A stretch of 64,000 nt of DNA from Pseudofabraea citricarpa (taxonomy: Eukaryota; Ascomycota; Leotiomycetes; Helotiales; Dermateaceae), in NCBI GenBank assembly GCA_029641185.1, contig JAPWGK010000009.1:1376501-1440500 (forward strand), written 5' to 3'. The notes beneath the pieces were generated by a model. The model saw nothing but the letters and a program-made list of their open reading frames with translations. It ran no database searches and was not told the origin of the DNA. Made by a program: the position numbers and the translations under genes. Shown here piece after piece: positions 12,037 through 22,454 of the stretch (its first letter is position 1; the number at the start of each line of letters is the position of its first letter).

Positions 12037-12891
12037 AGTTATACGTCAAGCACCGATAGGTACCGTATTCCCAGCCAGTCGGTATATGACAGAATATCAG
12101 AAAGGAGAGAGATCTCTCATGTAGGTAGACGCAAGAAGTTTCTCCTGCAGAAACATTTCTTCTCATTCCGTGGAGATCACTGCTAAACCGCAAGGTACCC
12201 CGGCTATTTTTACTCGTCGACATGCCGCTTATCACCTTTTAGTGCACGTTAATCTCCTGCCTACGCTCCCACCCCATCTTTCTCCCTTTCGTACGATAGA
12301 ACAGGAATAACCGTTGCCTGGTTGTCTAGCTATCTGCCCACTCTTTCCTCAGGTTGCGCCTTATCGCTTGTGCTCTTTTCAATTTACCGATGTAGAAGCA
12401 AGAGTTGCCGCGTCGTCGGCTATCCACTCTTAGGAGCACGCAATACTGTTCGACGAAGACGAAATAGTTGTTTCTTTTCTCTCTTTCTTTCTCGTCGGGC
12501 TAGCTGGAGGGGTTTCAGATGTCGATGAGAGAGCTTGGAGGGTTAGGTGTTTTGATACTTTCCTGGGGGGAAAGACCGATGGAAATTGAAGATATGAAAA
12601 TATCCCACTATTGGTGAACAGGAGATCTATCTATCTTGCTTAAACTTAATTTAGCTATGGGGGAAGAAAGGGTCCATACAGCTCCGAAGTTGGAGTCCAT
12701 CATTTCATGCATTCCATTTAACATCTCACGATAATTCAGAATTCTTCAACATTCCCGACCAGGGAAAGCCGCTTGTATTGCTGACTCACTGCTGTTTGGT
12801 TCTTTAATACATCGCTAGACTTTCCACTCCTCTTATTGACAGTTATATTTTCGCCCAGAAAGAAAAGGGAACTAGGATTAAAAATTCAAAT
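12037..12891. promoter_or_regulatory. divergent promoter with seven HGATAR (GATA-factor) motifs
   Basis: Shared upstream region of the MFS carrier (-) and the LamB gene (+). HGATAR or its complement occurs at 12054-12059, 12229-12234, 12294-12299, 12330-12335, 12361-12366, 12627-12632 and 12631-12636. In Aspergillus and Neurospora, AreA/NIT2 binds this motif to activate nitrogen-scavenging genes. The motif is short, so single copies mean little; the grouping next to a nitrogen-related gene pair is the argument. Confidence 0.45.
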
Positions 12892-13990
12892 ATGGTTTCG
12901 ATAGATTCAGAGGAAATCCTCAAACCAGCACCAACTTCTCAACCCAATCGGAAATTCTCCATTAATTGTGATATGGGCGAGGGATTCGGTCCATGGTCCA
13001 TGGTAAGAACCCTTACGCTCTTCCATCTATGAGAGCAAATCCCAAGAAAGAACAGCGCCTGTTTTGAAAGCCCTAATCAAATGATGTTTCCCAACTTCAG
13101 GGACCCGACGAGGAATTAATGCCCCTGATCAACACGGCCAACGTAGCCTGCGGCTTCCACGGCGGCGACGCCTCGACGATGCTGCGGACGATCCGGCTTG
13201 CGAAAGCGCACGGCATCTCCGTGGGTGCACACCCCGGGCTGCCGGACCTGATCGGCTTCGGGCGTCGAATCATGGATATCAGCCCCGAGGATCTCGAAGC
13301 CGCCGTCCTGTACCAAGTCGGTGCCTTGGCGGCCATGCTGAAGAGCGAGAATATGGCCCTCCACCACATCAAGCCGCACGGTGCGCTTTTCTTGATGATT
13401 CTCCAGGATGAGAAGTTGTGCGAGGCGGTTCTGAGGGTTAATGTCCTGTTTGGTGTCCCGGTTATTGGGATGAGGGGGACTTTGCAGGAGACCGTTGCGA
13501 GACGGCTAGGGGTAGGGTTTTTGGGGGAGGTCTTTGTGGATCAGTGGTATGGTAAGGAGGGAGGCATCATCCCTTTAAGGTATCTCTTCTTCTTCCTTTT
13601 CTGCTGGTTCCCCCCCCCCCCCCCCCCCCCCCCCCCCTTTCTTGTTCGTTGTTGGTGTTGGTGTTAATGAAAGCGAGTTTTGGGTTCGGTGTTGACTTGT
13701 TTCGTACAGGCTAACCACGAGGGTGAATATCGAGGAAATTCCTGAGAAGGTCAAGAATGTTATTCTGAATGATACCATGGTCTCGTATGAAGGTACTGAG
13801 ATTAAATTGGATACTGTTGGGGCAGATTTGTCTTTTTGTGTTCACAGTGATCTTCCAGGTATATCTCGCCATTCTTTTATTGCCTACCTCTCTGGAAGAT
13901 GGTAACAAATTTCTAGGATGTGTCGAGACTGCAATCGCGGTGAGAAAAGGCTTTGAACTTTCTGGTATAGGGCCTGAGGATTATTTATAG
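12892..13990 (+). CDS. lamB: LamB/YcsF family protein (5-oxoprolinase subunit A-like)
   Basis: Four exons, 12892-13002, 13101-13579, 13710-13858 and 13917-13990, give 270 aa, close to the family's usual 250-260. Conserved signatures are SINCDMGEGFG at the N-terminus, NTANVACGFHGGD (conserved metal or active-site region), SVGAHPGLPDLIGFGRR and HHIKPHGALF. Bacterial PxpA with PxpBC cleaves 5-oxoproline using ATP; Aspergillus nidulans LamB is needed for 2-pyrrolidone use. The gene lies divergent from a Dal5-type permease and shares a GATA-rich promoter with it, which supports uptake and opening of a lactam (inference). No PxpB/C or LamA partner is in this window. Intron 2 (130 nt) contains an uninterrupted run of 28 C. 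The second exon is more GC-rich than its neighbours. Confidence 0.88.
13610..13637 (+). repeat. poly-C tract of 28 nt inside an intron
   Basis: Homopolymer C run read directly, within the second intron of the LamB gene, about 70 nt before its acceptor. Its length may be affected by sequencing error. Confidence 0.85.
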
Positions 13991-14375
13991 GATGTAATTT
14001 TCTCCGTGCAAAAGAAAAAAAACGATCGAATCTAAAGTTCTGATATCGTGGCGAAAATGCAACGTTATCGAGTTTCAAACTAGGTGGTCTACGTCACTTC
14101 CTAGTAGTGATTGCTTAGAGGAGACGCGGTAAAACTGGGTTCTAAATTCCATATATTTACTGATCACAATTATTTTGGAACCAATAGGATCAATAACATC
14201 AATATTTAAGCGACGAGGAAAATCATAAGCAATTTGATTCATGATAGCAGACATTTAATTCGTGATAACAGATATCTCATGAGATAAGACAAGACTCAAA
14301 CAATTCAGACATCATACGCATGCTTGCAAAAACAAATGACACATTCGTACGAGGGATAGAACCAATTCGGAAATC
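13991..14375. other. convergent intergenic region, A/T-rich
   Basis: 3' flanks of the LamB gene (+) and the Ser/Thr-rich protein gene (-). Short near-repeats of the type CATGATAGCAGACATTTAATT / CGTGATAACAGATAT occur at about 14235-14275. No gene seen. Confidence 0.55.
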
Positions 14376-16152
14376 TCAGGGCGTAACCCCGCTCCAAGCA
14401 CCACTAACTTTCAAAACAGGTTCGATAAACTGCCTTTTGAACAGCTGCCTTGTCGAGATTGGATTTGGACAGAAGAAGCCTAAAGTGAGGCATTTCGGCT
14501 CCAGGCAGCATGTAAGCATACATGCACTACCGGAATCACAATCCGAATCTCTCTCGCACGTGTCTAAGTCCTCACATTGTAGACTGCCAAGGCAGTACCC
14601 ATCACCTGTTGTAATACTAGGCTGACAGAGGCAGGTTGAGTCTCTATCACAGACGCTCAATATGGAGCATGGAAGAGGGTCACTGCATGTTTGAATAGCA
14701 GGAGAGACCGGTAGGTGAGAAGACGTAGACGTTGGTATTGTGCTGCTTGTTGTTGTTATTGTTGTTGTTGTTATTGTTGTTGTAGTTGCAATGGTTGTTG
14801 AGGTTGTTTGAGAGGTCCAGTTTGATGCTGAGGAGCTTGCCAGGTTAACTCTGGATGAAAAGAATGAAGCCGAAGCGCTAGGTGCTCCTGTAGATCCAAC
14901 AAAAGCTGTTGTGGTGTGATTGAAAGTTGGGAACGGTGGCAAGGGGGGTAATTGAACTGAGCTAAGTGGGAGCGCAGTGGTTGAAGTAGCGTTCCCTTCA
15001 GTAGTGACATTTGCTGATGGTTCAATTGTCGAAGATGCTCCAGACAAGGAAGTCGAAGTGGAATTGTCAAAAGGCGGTAGAGTTAATGATGGGAGAGGCG
15101 GTATAGGTATGGAAGGAATTGGGATAGAGGGGAAGACATCTGATGTAGGCTGGGCTATTGACGCTTCGGTTTCTGATGACCTAATGACTTCCGTGGTTTT
15201 AGAAGCGGGCGAAAGAGTTTGCTTGAGACATGTGCATGCTGAGCTCACACGAGAGATAGTAGATCCACGGCATTGTGTAGCGTAGCTGGGTAGAATGCTG
15301 GTAGATGTTACGGTTGATGCTGTAAAGGCTCCACAAAAGTCTAGCGCCTGTTGACCTCCCTCACGGATAAAAGCCCGAAGGCAATTGTCGGCGTTACACG
15401 CAAAAGGAGCCTCGGTCGGCTCTGGGGCACTGGTCAACGTGATCGCAATCTCAGCAGAACTCTCGACTTCAGCAGTGATGACAACTCCTGTGGATCTTGA
15501 TGCCGTGTATCTGGTTCCTGTAGATCTGGCTATTTGAGAGGTCGTAGAAGATCTACTAATAATATCGCTAGATCTTCCCCTTAGTGTAGCTGTAGAAGCT
15601 GTTTTTGAAGGAAGAGAAGGATCAAAGATAGTGGTAGTAATAACGGTCCTGGTAGGTGTAGGAGCTGTAAGTGTAAGTGCGGGAAATGTATACGCGCTTT
15701 TACAAGCTGAAGAATATGAAGCCGTTGAAGTGCAAGCATTACTAGCGTAAGGTGGCATCGACTTCATAGTAGAGCTTGTTGTGCTAGCGAATGGCTGAGA
15801 ATGGAGAGTTGTTTCTAGAGCTGCCAAATCTCGTTTGGCCAATGGTGCTGTGAATGTTATCGTTGAAGTGGTGGTACTATCCTTATATTAGTTTTGACGA
15901 AAATTTTGCTGGCATGTTTGCTTACACAGTACGTGGTGTTGTAATAGTTACCAAGAAACTGTAGCAATCCGCCTTTCGAATTGCCATCATTGGAGCCAAG
16001 GTAGGCTCAATGGTTGGTGCTGCCACGATACTCCCACAAGTATCGCCACCTCCATGATCACCACCAAAGAGCGCTCCAGATCCAAAGAAGTTCCCACTAA
16101 ATAGACTAGCATCTACGGAGGAAAGCAACGAAATGAGAATAATAGACTTCAT
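14376..16152 (-). CDS. Ser/Thr-rich secreted protein with two cysteine-rich modules
   Basis: Exons 16152-15926 and 15876-14376 give 575 aa. The N-terminus is a short signal peptide (MKSIILISLLSSVDA). The chain is dominated by Ser, Thr and Pro, as in O-glycosylated fungal wall proteins. Two cysteine modules stand out. One is at about residues 234-300 and begins ACNADNCLRAF, a pattern common in fungal Ser/Thr-rich proteins. The other is an EGF-like C-terminal module at about 470-545 with C-x(4-8)-C spacing, beginning CSDPLPCSILSVCD. No GPI signal or membrane anchor is obvious. The intron ends allow two in-frame choices: donor GTAAGC with acceptor GATAG (chosen, better branch-point spacing), or donor GTGTAAGC with acceptor TAAG. 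Function unknown; surface adhesion or wall structure is a guess. Confidence 0.78.
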
Positions 16153-16907
16153 ACTTGCTGGTTCAAGAGAAGCTAGCTAGGAGAAAATATCTTGTAAAAC
16201 CTCGAGCTGGGAGTTTGGAGTGAAGAAGAGAGAACTTGTACTTATACACTTCGATCCTACTGATAACCACCGTCTGGAATTGATGACAACGCCAGGGACA
16301 CAGAATATCGTCATCGTTGCTAGATGTCTCAGACGGAAATATGGCGATGCGTATCAGAATCAGGCGAGGAAAAACACGAGGAATGCTGAGCGGAAACACC
16401 AAGCAGCCACCACAAGACAAGGAGTTTCAATCGAAGAATTTTTGATAAAGGATTCAGTGAGGGTTGTTGCTCCAACCAATTCAAAGCCAATCGCCACCAA
16501 CGTTTCAACATGTGGATGTAGGGTCGATTGCTTCTCAGCCAACGTAAGGAATTACAATTCAATGGAGCTGGAGTCCAGCTATCCAGTAACACTATACCAA
16601 TGTCAGCAAAAACGTCAAACATGCATCCACCAAATTATGTACCTTTATCTAGTTAAAAGTTTTATATACCAACCGGGTAATAACTCAGTTGGTTGTTTCC
16701 GGCCTTGAGATAAGCCATGTTGTTAAGACACCCTCTCAAGAGAATGCTCTGATCGTAAAAATTAGAGGCAGAAAACTGCTTCCTTTTGATGATATTAATC
16801 TGTAAGGGAAATGCATCTCGTGCATACGACCGCACATGGCTTTCTCATTCCACTGTCATGCCGTTGATAAAGAAGGTGGCTCGAAAGAACCTGGGAGTTG
16901 CATGATT
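16153..16907. other. intergenic region, no gene seen
   Basis: Upstream of the Ser/Thr-rich gene and downstream of the Upc2-like regulator, both minus strand. The open frames have no resemblance to known families. Confidence 0.55.
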
Positions 16908-18179
16908 CTACGGAACCCAGCCAATCTCTCGCATAGGCCATACAATCCAAAGCCTGTGTTCAGCGTCTAGGACTTGATAGATTTGAGCAATGAGATGCGT
17001 ACTCCAGCCCTGAGTCCACCATTTTGCGTCTAGACGTTTCAGCAAGACGCAGAAGTAAGCAAAGATTGACAATGCCTCTGCTTTCCGATTACTGAGAAGC
17101 GAGAGATAGTCTTCTGATACTCTGTATAGCCAGAGAAAAACGTCGGTAGTCTCGCAAAATTCTGGATGCTCGTTGTAAACAACATTGTATGCTTGTCGGA
17201 GCTCGTCAACGGCTCGATTGTATACACGTAGGTCTTCTTGGCTGCATGCAGTACCATTGATGAAACGCTGAAGCATCCAGAGGTGATCTATCTGTGTTAG
17301 GCTTGCCACCTGCATCTGGGCACGTCTGCCACCTATTGCAAACATTGGTCCTAGAGGTCCTGCATGTAGTATGGGTTGGTTTGAGGATTCGATTACAATA
17401 CGAGTCCCTCGAAACATGAGAAGCCATTCAGACAATGGGGTATTTTTTTCCAAGAGAAAGTCGGTGGGCTCGCGCGGGCGTGCCAGAGCGAAGAAACAGG
17501 TGAGGGCCGAAAACAGATAGAGCGCCTCGCAATTCTCCGAGGTAACGTCAGATAAGGCGGGCGATCCCTTTGAAAGTGCTGCGTGATGGAGATCCATTGC
17601 TTGATTGAGATGATACTGCTGCTGTGCCTGTTTGAGGTAAGCCATGTGTAAAGCTGAGAGAGCAAGTACACTATGCATGACAAAGTCACATGAGAAGGCG
17701 ACTTTAACTACACTCGTTTGCCATAATGTTTTCAGAGCTTCGTTGCAGGATAAAGTATAACTGGTCGAAAGGCAGAAGTTGTAGAGAAGCTCAAGGTGGT
17801 CCATGTTGAGAGTGCATGATGATAGGCCATGGGACATTGGGGATGGCGCCAGGGTTGAAGTTTGGCTGTCCATGCTTCTTGGTGTTGCTCCGCTAACTGC
17901 AGGAGATACAGCAACAGGGCTAGTCGAGTTGTGAGGCCGACTGATTACCTCATATGCACAATTCAACTCATGCCTGGTGCAGTTCATACATATTGGCTTT
18001 TGCTCATCACACTACAGATGAAATCAGCACTATTGCCATGGATGTGGTAGGAGCAAAGCCAAGCGCAAGAAACTTGAGCTGACCATACGCCAATGAGAAC
18101 ATACCTTGACTTTTCTCTTCTTGCAATTGATACAGCCATTTCTCGATTTCCGATGGGGCTTCCTCATCACGGGAGGCAT
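16908..18179 (-). CDS. Zn2Cys6 transcription factor, Upc2/Ecm22-like
   Basis: Exons 18179-18105 and 18011-16908, with a 93-nt intron, give 392 aa. The intron falls inside the zinc cluster. Joined, the cluster reads C-x2-C-x6-C-x6-C-x2-C-x6-C at residues 16-43, preceded by the basic HRKSRNG typical of the sterol-uptake-control (Upc2) type. The remainder is an alpha-helical fungal regulatory domain starting at MDHLELLYNFCLS and containing a VLALSALHMAYL helix. Yeast Upc2/Ecm22 activate sterol genes, but filamentous fungi have many paralogues with other targets, so the regulon cannot be inferred. I chose the ATG at 18179. The same frame stays open for a further 80 codons to an ATG at 18419, which would add a hydrophobic leader unlike this family. 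Confidence 0.88.
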
Positions 18180-18939
18180 TGTGCCTGATGTTTCCTGGTT
18201 TCGTGTTCTCTGGTCGTACAAGTGGAACGCGAACCCGACAAGCCGACGTCGTGGCGATAGGATATCAAGCTTTAGAACGGTATAGTGATGCCAAATTCCA
18301 CTCAGGTAGTAAATAGTTGCTGTCGCGAGTGGGAGCCACGGCGTCGTCTTCCCTTTTGTGTCCTGCTTGATGGGAGAATACAGAAGGTCCGTTGCGACGA
18401 ATACGACCATGCGCGCCATGGATGATTTGCGAATACGATCGCAAAACTCTCCTCATTCCGAGAAGACGGCTCCACTATATCCCTGATACAGCCTAGCCGG
18501 CCCATGTATACGACGAGCGAGCGTCAGTGCGAGCTGCGAGAAACGCTTCCACTGTTTCCAAACTTACGAGTCGGAACTTGAGCATCGCGGTTCGTCTTGG
18601 ATGTTGACGAAAAGTACATCTCGCAACAAGCACTCGCTTGATATATGAGCGTTGTTGAGATGACGAGAAACCCATTTCCAGAGTTACTTAACACCAACAC
18701 GAACACCAACACCAACACGCCCTGACGACCGGTCGGCCATGGTTGCTGAGTGAATGAGCATTGACTTTTTCTCCATTTGTACAATCCCCGGTGGCGAGAA
18801 CCTCGGAGGACGCGTTGCATGACCCTTTTAAGAGCACTGAGTCTTTCGTCGTCTGCTGGATCAGAATCAGCGAGGTTACAAGAGCTCAAAAATCCCCAGT
18901 AACGCGATACGAAATACGATGCCGCAGCGCCTTTAGCAA

Positions 18940-19660
18940 TCGCTATGTTCCATGGCTATGCCTGTAAGATTATCACTCGTGCATATGATCTTGCTTCCAC
19001 GTCGATATGATCTTAAAAGATGAACTTTCCAACAACGGCATTCCATAGGACCAAGATTGCTCGGCTGAAACATAGTTACCTCTTGGATTGGAAGGTCCAG
19101 CAAGACATCAATAAGTGTCTGCATGATCTGCGAGACTGCGACGCTCCTCGATTTGCCAATATTAACGATTGCGATTACGAGCACCGTAAAGAGCCACACA
19201 CAGCCTCATGGACAACCGGTACGCGCTGGACACCGAAATGTCCTCACCGGACGTAGTTTTCGAGTAGACCGAAAGCATAAATCAATAAGGATACTAGGAA
19301 TAGTATCAGCATCCCACCCCCCAAAAAATCAATTCCTACTGCCACGCGCTCTCATAAATTCAAATTGCCAGGGCGAAGATGCAACTGCAATGGTGCTTCT
19401 CAGTGAACGCCGCGAGCGCATAGCACATGGTTATTCCAATGGGACCGACTCAAGAGCCGTCGCGTCATTGGTTCCGTTTTACCCCTCACAGGGCTACATC
19501 TGTATTTCGAGAGGACATTGGAGGTTCTGCAATGGCATAAGTGGCCATCACTGCAGGCGGGATATTTTATATCGTCTTTTGGTCGCAAGATCGGAGCAGC
19601 CAGAGAAGAACGGTCTATCAGACATTGGCGCGCTCTCATGCTCAAAATATTGGAAAGAAA
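18940..19660 (-). pseudogene. degraded MFS (drug:H+ antiporter-like) transporter remnant
   Basis: No single open frame, but minus-strand translation gives transporter-like pieces in consistent order across different frames. First a piece containing IPPAVMATYA (near 19555), then VGPIGITMCYALAAFTE (near 19455-19400), then a frame change to GIDFLGGGMLILFLVSL plus IYAFGLLENY (near 19335-19250), then a further change to WLFTVLVIAIVNI (near 19195). These match the order of a TM5/TM6 region, the central DW/DFLG segment and the next membrane helices of DHA-type MFS carriers. In-frame stops and at least two frame changes, with no good splice sites to repair them, point to a decayed gene. The call rests on pattern recognition only. 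Confidence 0.35.
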
Positions 19661-19824
19661 GAAGGAATGTTGGCTGAGTCACCGTTTTCCCTGTGAAGGG
19701 GATGGATATTTAAAAGTGTAGTGGTTTAAAGATCATTGCCGGTGTTCGTTTGTTCGTTGTGCATTGATTTACTACCGAGGCGCGAATTCATTCACAAGTG
19801 CGCGTGGAAAAACTTTGCCACACA

Positions 19825-19894
19825 AGTGACTATAGAAATAGTCACTACCAAGTTGCTTCAAAAGGTTCTGCAAGCCGGAAAGTATACCGGCTTG
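19825..19894. repeat. two adjacent short hairpins
   Basis: Hairpin 1 is AGTGACTAT (825-833 of the 19,000 block), loop AGAA, ATAGTCACT (838-846). Hairpin 2 is CAAGCCGG (19871-19878), 8-nt loop, CCGGCTTG (19887-19894). Both stems are perfect. They lie in the gene-poor region upstream of the MFS remnant. Confidence 0.8.
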
Positions 19895-21084
19895 TAGACC
19901 GCCTTGGCTTTTCTTCTGGTGATATATTTCCAATAATAGGGAACTCATAGCCTCGGAATTGGCACATGCTCTTCTGCAACGAGGTTATTTACTTATGTAT
20001 CAAGTGTCTTGAGGCATTAGATGCCTGCTAGCAACTTCAGACAAGCTAGCCTTGATTACGCAAACAGCTATAGATAAAAGTAATGTACAGCTACTATTAT
20101 CTGTGGTCGTACATGAAATATGCCCTTTTATTGACACTGGAGTCCCCAAGGTCGAAGGGACCCGAAAAGAAGGTATAGCAGCATATTGGACAGCAAGAAT
20201 GTTAACCCCAATTTCATGCCACCAAGAAACAGCAGGAAGACAAGGTATGAACTTAACTGGTTGACGCCGAAGCAGGTAAGAAGTCTCTAAGTCTGCGATA
20301 TGCTCTATGTAAAACAATAGGGCCTGTGACTATTATTGGTGTTACAGTTACTGCAGATCTGCTAAGATATGATGATTCCATTCACCAAACCATGATGTTG
20401 TCATTCACGTTAAACGTTACGGTAGAGTTGCTGGAATATCCGCCATAGTGCTGGTAACCATGTGGAGCTAAGGTAATATCAGTAGCAATAAATATATACG
20501 ATACGAAGGCAATAGATATAGCGAAAATGATAATGGTACCATTTAATCTCTAGAAACATATATAGACCTTGTTAAGCTCCTCGATTACTTACTTGAACTG
20601 CAAAAGTGAGGCGAGCTAACATTAATGGCCGGTCTATTGACAGGTTTCGAATGTTGGTCGAGGTCAATTCCAATATAATCATATTATTTTAATTCATTTA
20701 GATTTTTCGTCTCCTACTGAAATCTTGTTTATTCTCACTTCAAAATTGAGTATTAATATTAGTCTACGGAGTATCCTAACATTAACTCCAACTCTCCAAA
20801 AGGGGCGTAAGCGATTGCAGAGCTACCCCTGTAAATCAAAGTGCTTGGCATCGCGTCTCACCAAACTTTAATCAACGCGACAACGTTACTACGACAAGGA
20901 GAGCTACCACAACTACACACTCACAACAGTGCAAACAACGCTCGCTCCTTCGTCCGTCTTCCCCACCATCGTTGACCTCCCAGATCCAATCCGCGGTCTC
21001 TAATTCTGCTTGTGTCAAATCCAGCCGCCCCGGATATTATCCCCCTAATTTCTCCTGACCGCGACCTCGCCCTTCAAACACACG

Positions 21085-22454
21085 ATGACCGATTCACTGC
21101 ACAACGCGCCCATAGTGCTAGACAATGGCTCTGGCACGATAAGAGCAGGATTTGCTGGAGAGGATATTCCTAAATGCTCATTTCCATCTTTCGTGGGGCG
21201 GCCGAAACATCTAAGAGTGTTAGCTGGCGCATTAGAAGGAGATGTGTTCATTGGGGATAGAGCGCAGGAATTGAGGGGCTTGCTGAAGATCAAGTACCCT
21301 TTAGAACACGGTATTGTGACGGACTGGGATGACATGGAAAAAATCTGGGAATGGGTCTACGGCGAAGGTCTAAAGACGTTGAGCGAAGAGGTAAGGTTGC
21401 TTTTCTGGAAATTCTACGATCCCGAATTAGTTGGAAAGCGAAGCCCAAGAGTTTTGGAACGCCAACACTTAGCCACTATTTGTTTTTGTTTTCATAGCTA
21501 ATGCTGTTATCCAGCATCCAGTACTGCTCACAGAACCACCGCTCAATCCAAGGAGTAACCGTGATACTGCAGCTCAAATTCTCTTCGAGACCTTCAATGT
21601 CCCAGCTCTATATACCTCCATTCAAGCAGTGCTCTCTCTTTACGCATCTGGAAGAACAACAGGGATAGTTCTTGACGCTGGAGATGGTGTTTCACATGCC
21701 GTCCCTGTCTACGAAGGATTTGCAATGCCTAGCTCAATAAGAAGGATAGACGTAGCAGGAAGAGATGTTACAGAATATTTACAGACTTTGTTGCGGAAAT
21801 CCGGATATGTCTTCCATACGAGTGCAGAGAAGGAAGTCGTGAGAATGATTAAGGAGAAGGTGAGCTATGTCGCATCAGATCCGAAGAAAGAAGAAAAAGA
21901 ATGGGCTTCAGCAAAGATGGGAGAAGGGAAACAAGTCGAATATCAGCTCCCAGATGGTAACAAGATTAAGGTAAGCTAATGTTTGGTTCAAACTCTCGTT
22001 CACTACTGACAGTTCAAGATTGGGGCCGAACGATTCCGTGCTCCCGAGATTCTATTTGACCCAGAAATCATCGGTCTCGAGTATCCTGGTATTCACCAAA
22101 TTGTTGTTGATGCCATCAATAGAACTGATTTGGATCTTCGAAAATCACTTTACGGCAATATCGTTTTGTCTGGAGGCAGTACCTTGACGAAAGGATTTGG
22201 TGACCGATTACTGCACGAAGTACAGAGATTAGCCGTCAAGGACATGCGAATCAAGATCTTTGCACCACCAGAGAGAAAATATTCCACGTGGATTGGAGGC
22301 AGTATTCTGGCTGGATTGAGTACTTTCAGAAAGGTATAGTTCTTCTTTGAGCAGGCTCTAGTAACTTTGCAACTGACCATGTTTTCATTAGATGTGGGTC
22401 AGTATCGACGATTGGCATGAGAACCCAGATATCATCCATACCAAGTTGACGTAG
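21085..22454 (+). CDS. arp1: actin-related protein 1 (centractin), dynactin filament subunit
   Basis: Four exons, 21085-21390, 21515-21970, 22013-22333 and 22392-22454, give 381 aa, the normal Arp1 length. Actin-fold phosphate loops are clear: [15 protein letters not shown] at the N-terminus and [17 protein letters not shown] in the second half. The adenosine-loop segment [16 protein letters not shown] and the end [13 protein letters not shown] follow. The C-terminus lacks actin's KCF ending and reads IHTKLT. Arp1 forms the short filament of dynactin, which links dynein to cargo; the Neurospora orthologue is ro-4, where loss disturbs nuclear movement. Introns are 124, 42 and 58 nt; the 42-nt one is among the shortest in the window. 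Confidence 0.96.

Larger units (their letters stand above)
18180..21084. other. gene-poor region with an MFS remnant and hairpins
   Basis: No intact gene. It contains a degraded transporter-like stretch (about 18940-19660, minus), two short hairpins (19825-19894) and an A/T-rich segment (about 20330-20780). Other open frames are scattered and lack family signatures. The right end is the promoter and leader of ARP1. Confidence 0.5.

Noticed and set aside
14977..15285. Plus-strand frame of 102 codons
   Set aside because: Shadow of the Ser/Thr-rich protein on the opposite strand.
19123..19677. 184-codon plus-strand frame
   Set aside because: No domain. The opposite strand shows transporter-like pieces across frames, so this is probably a shadow of the decayed gene.
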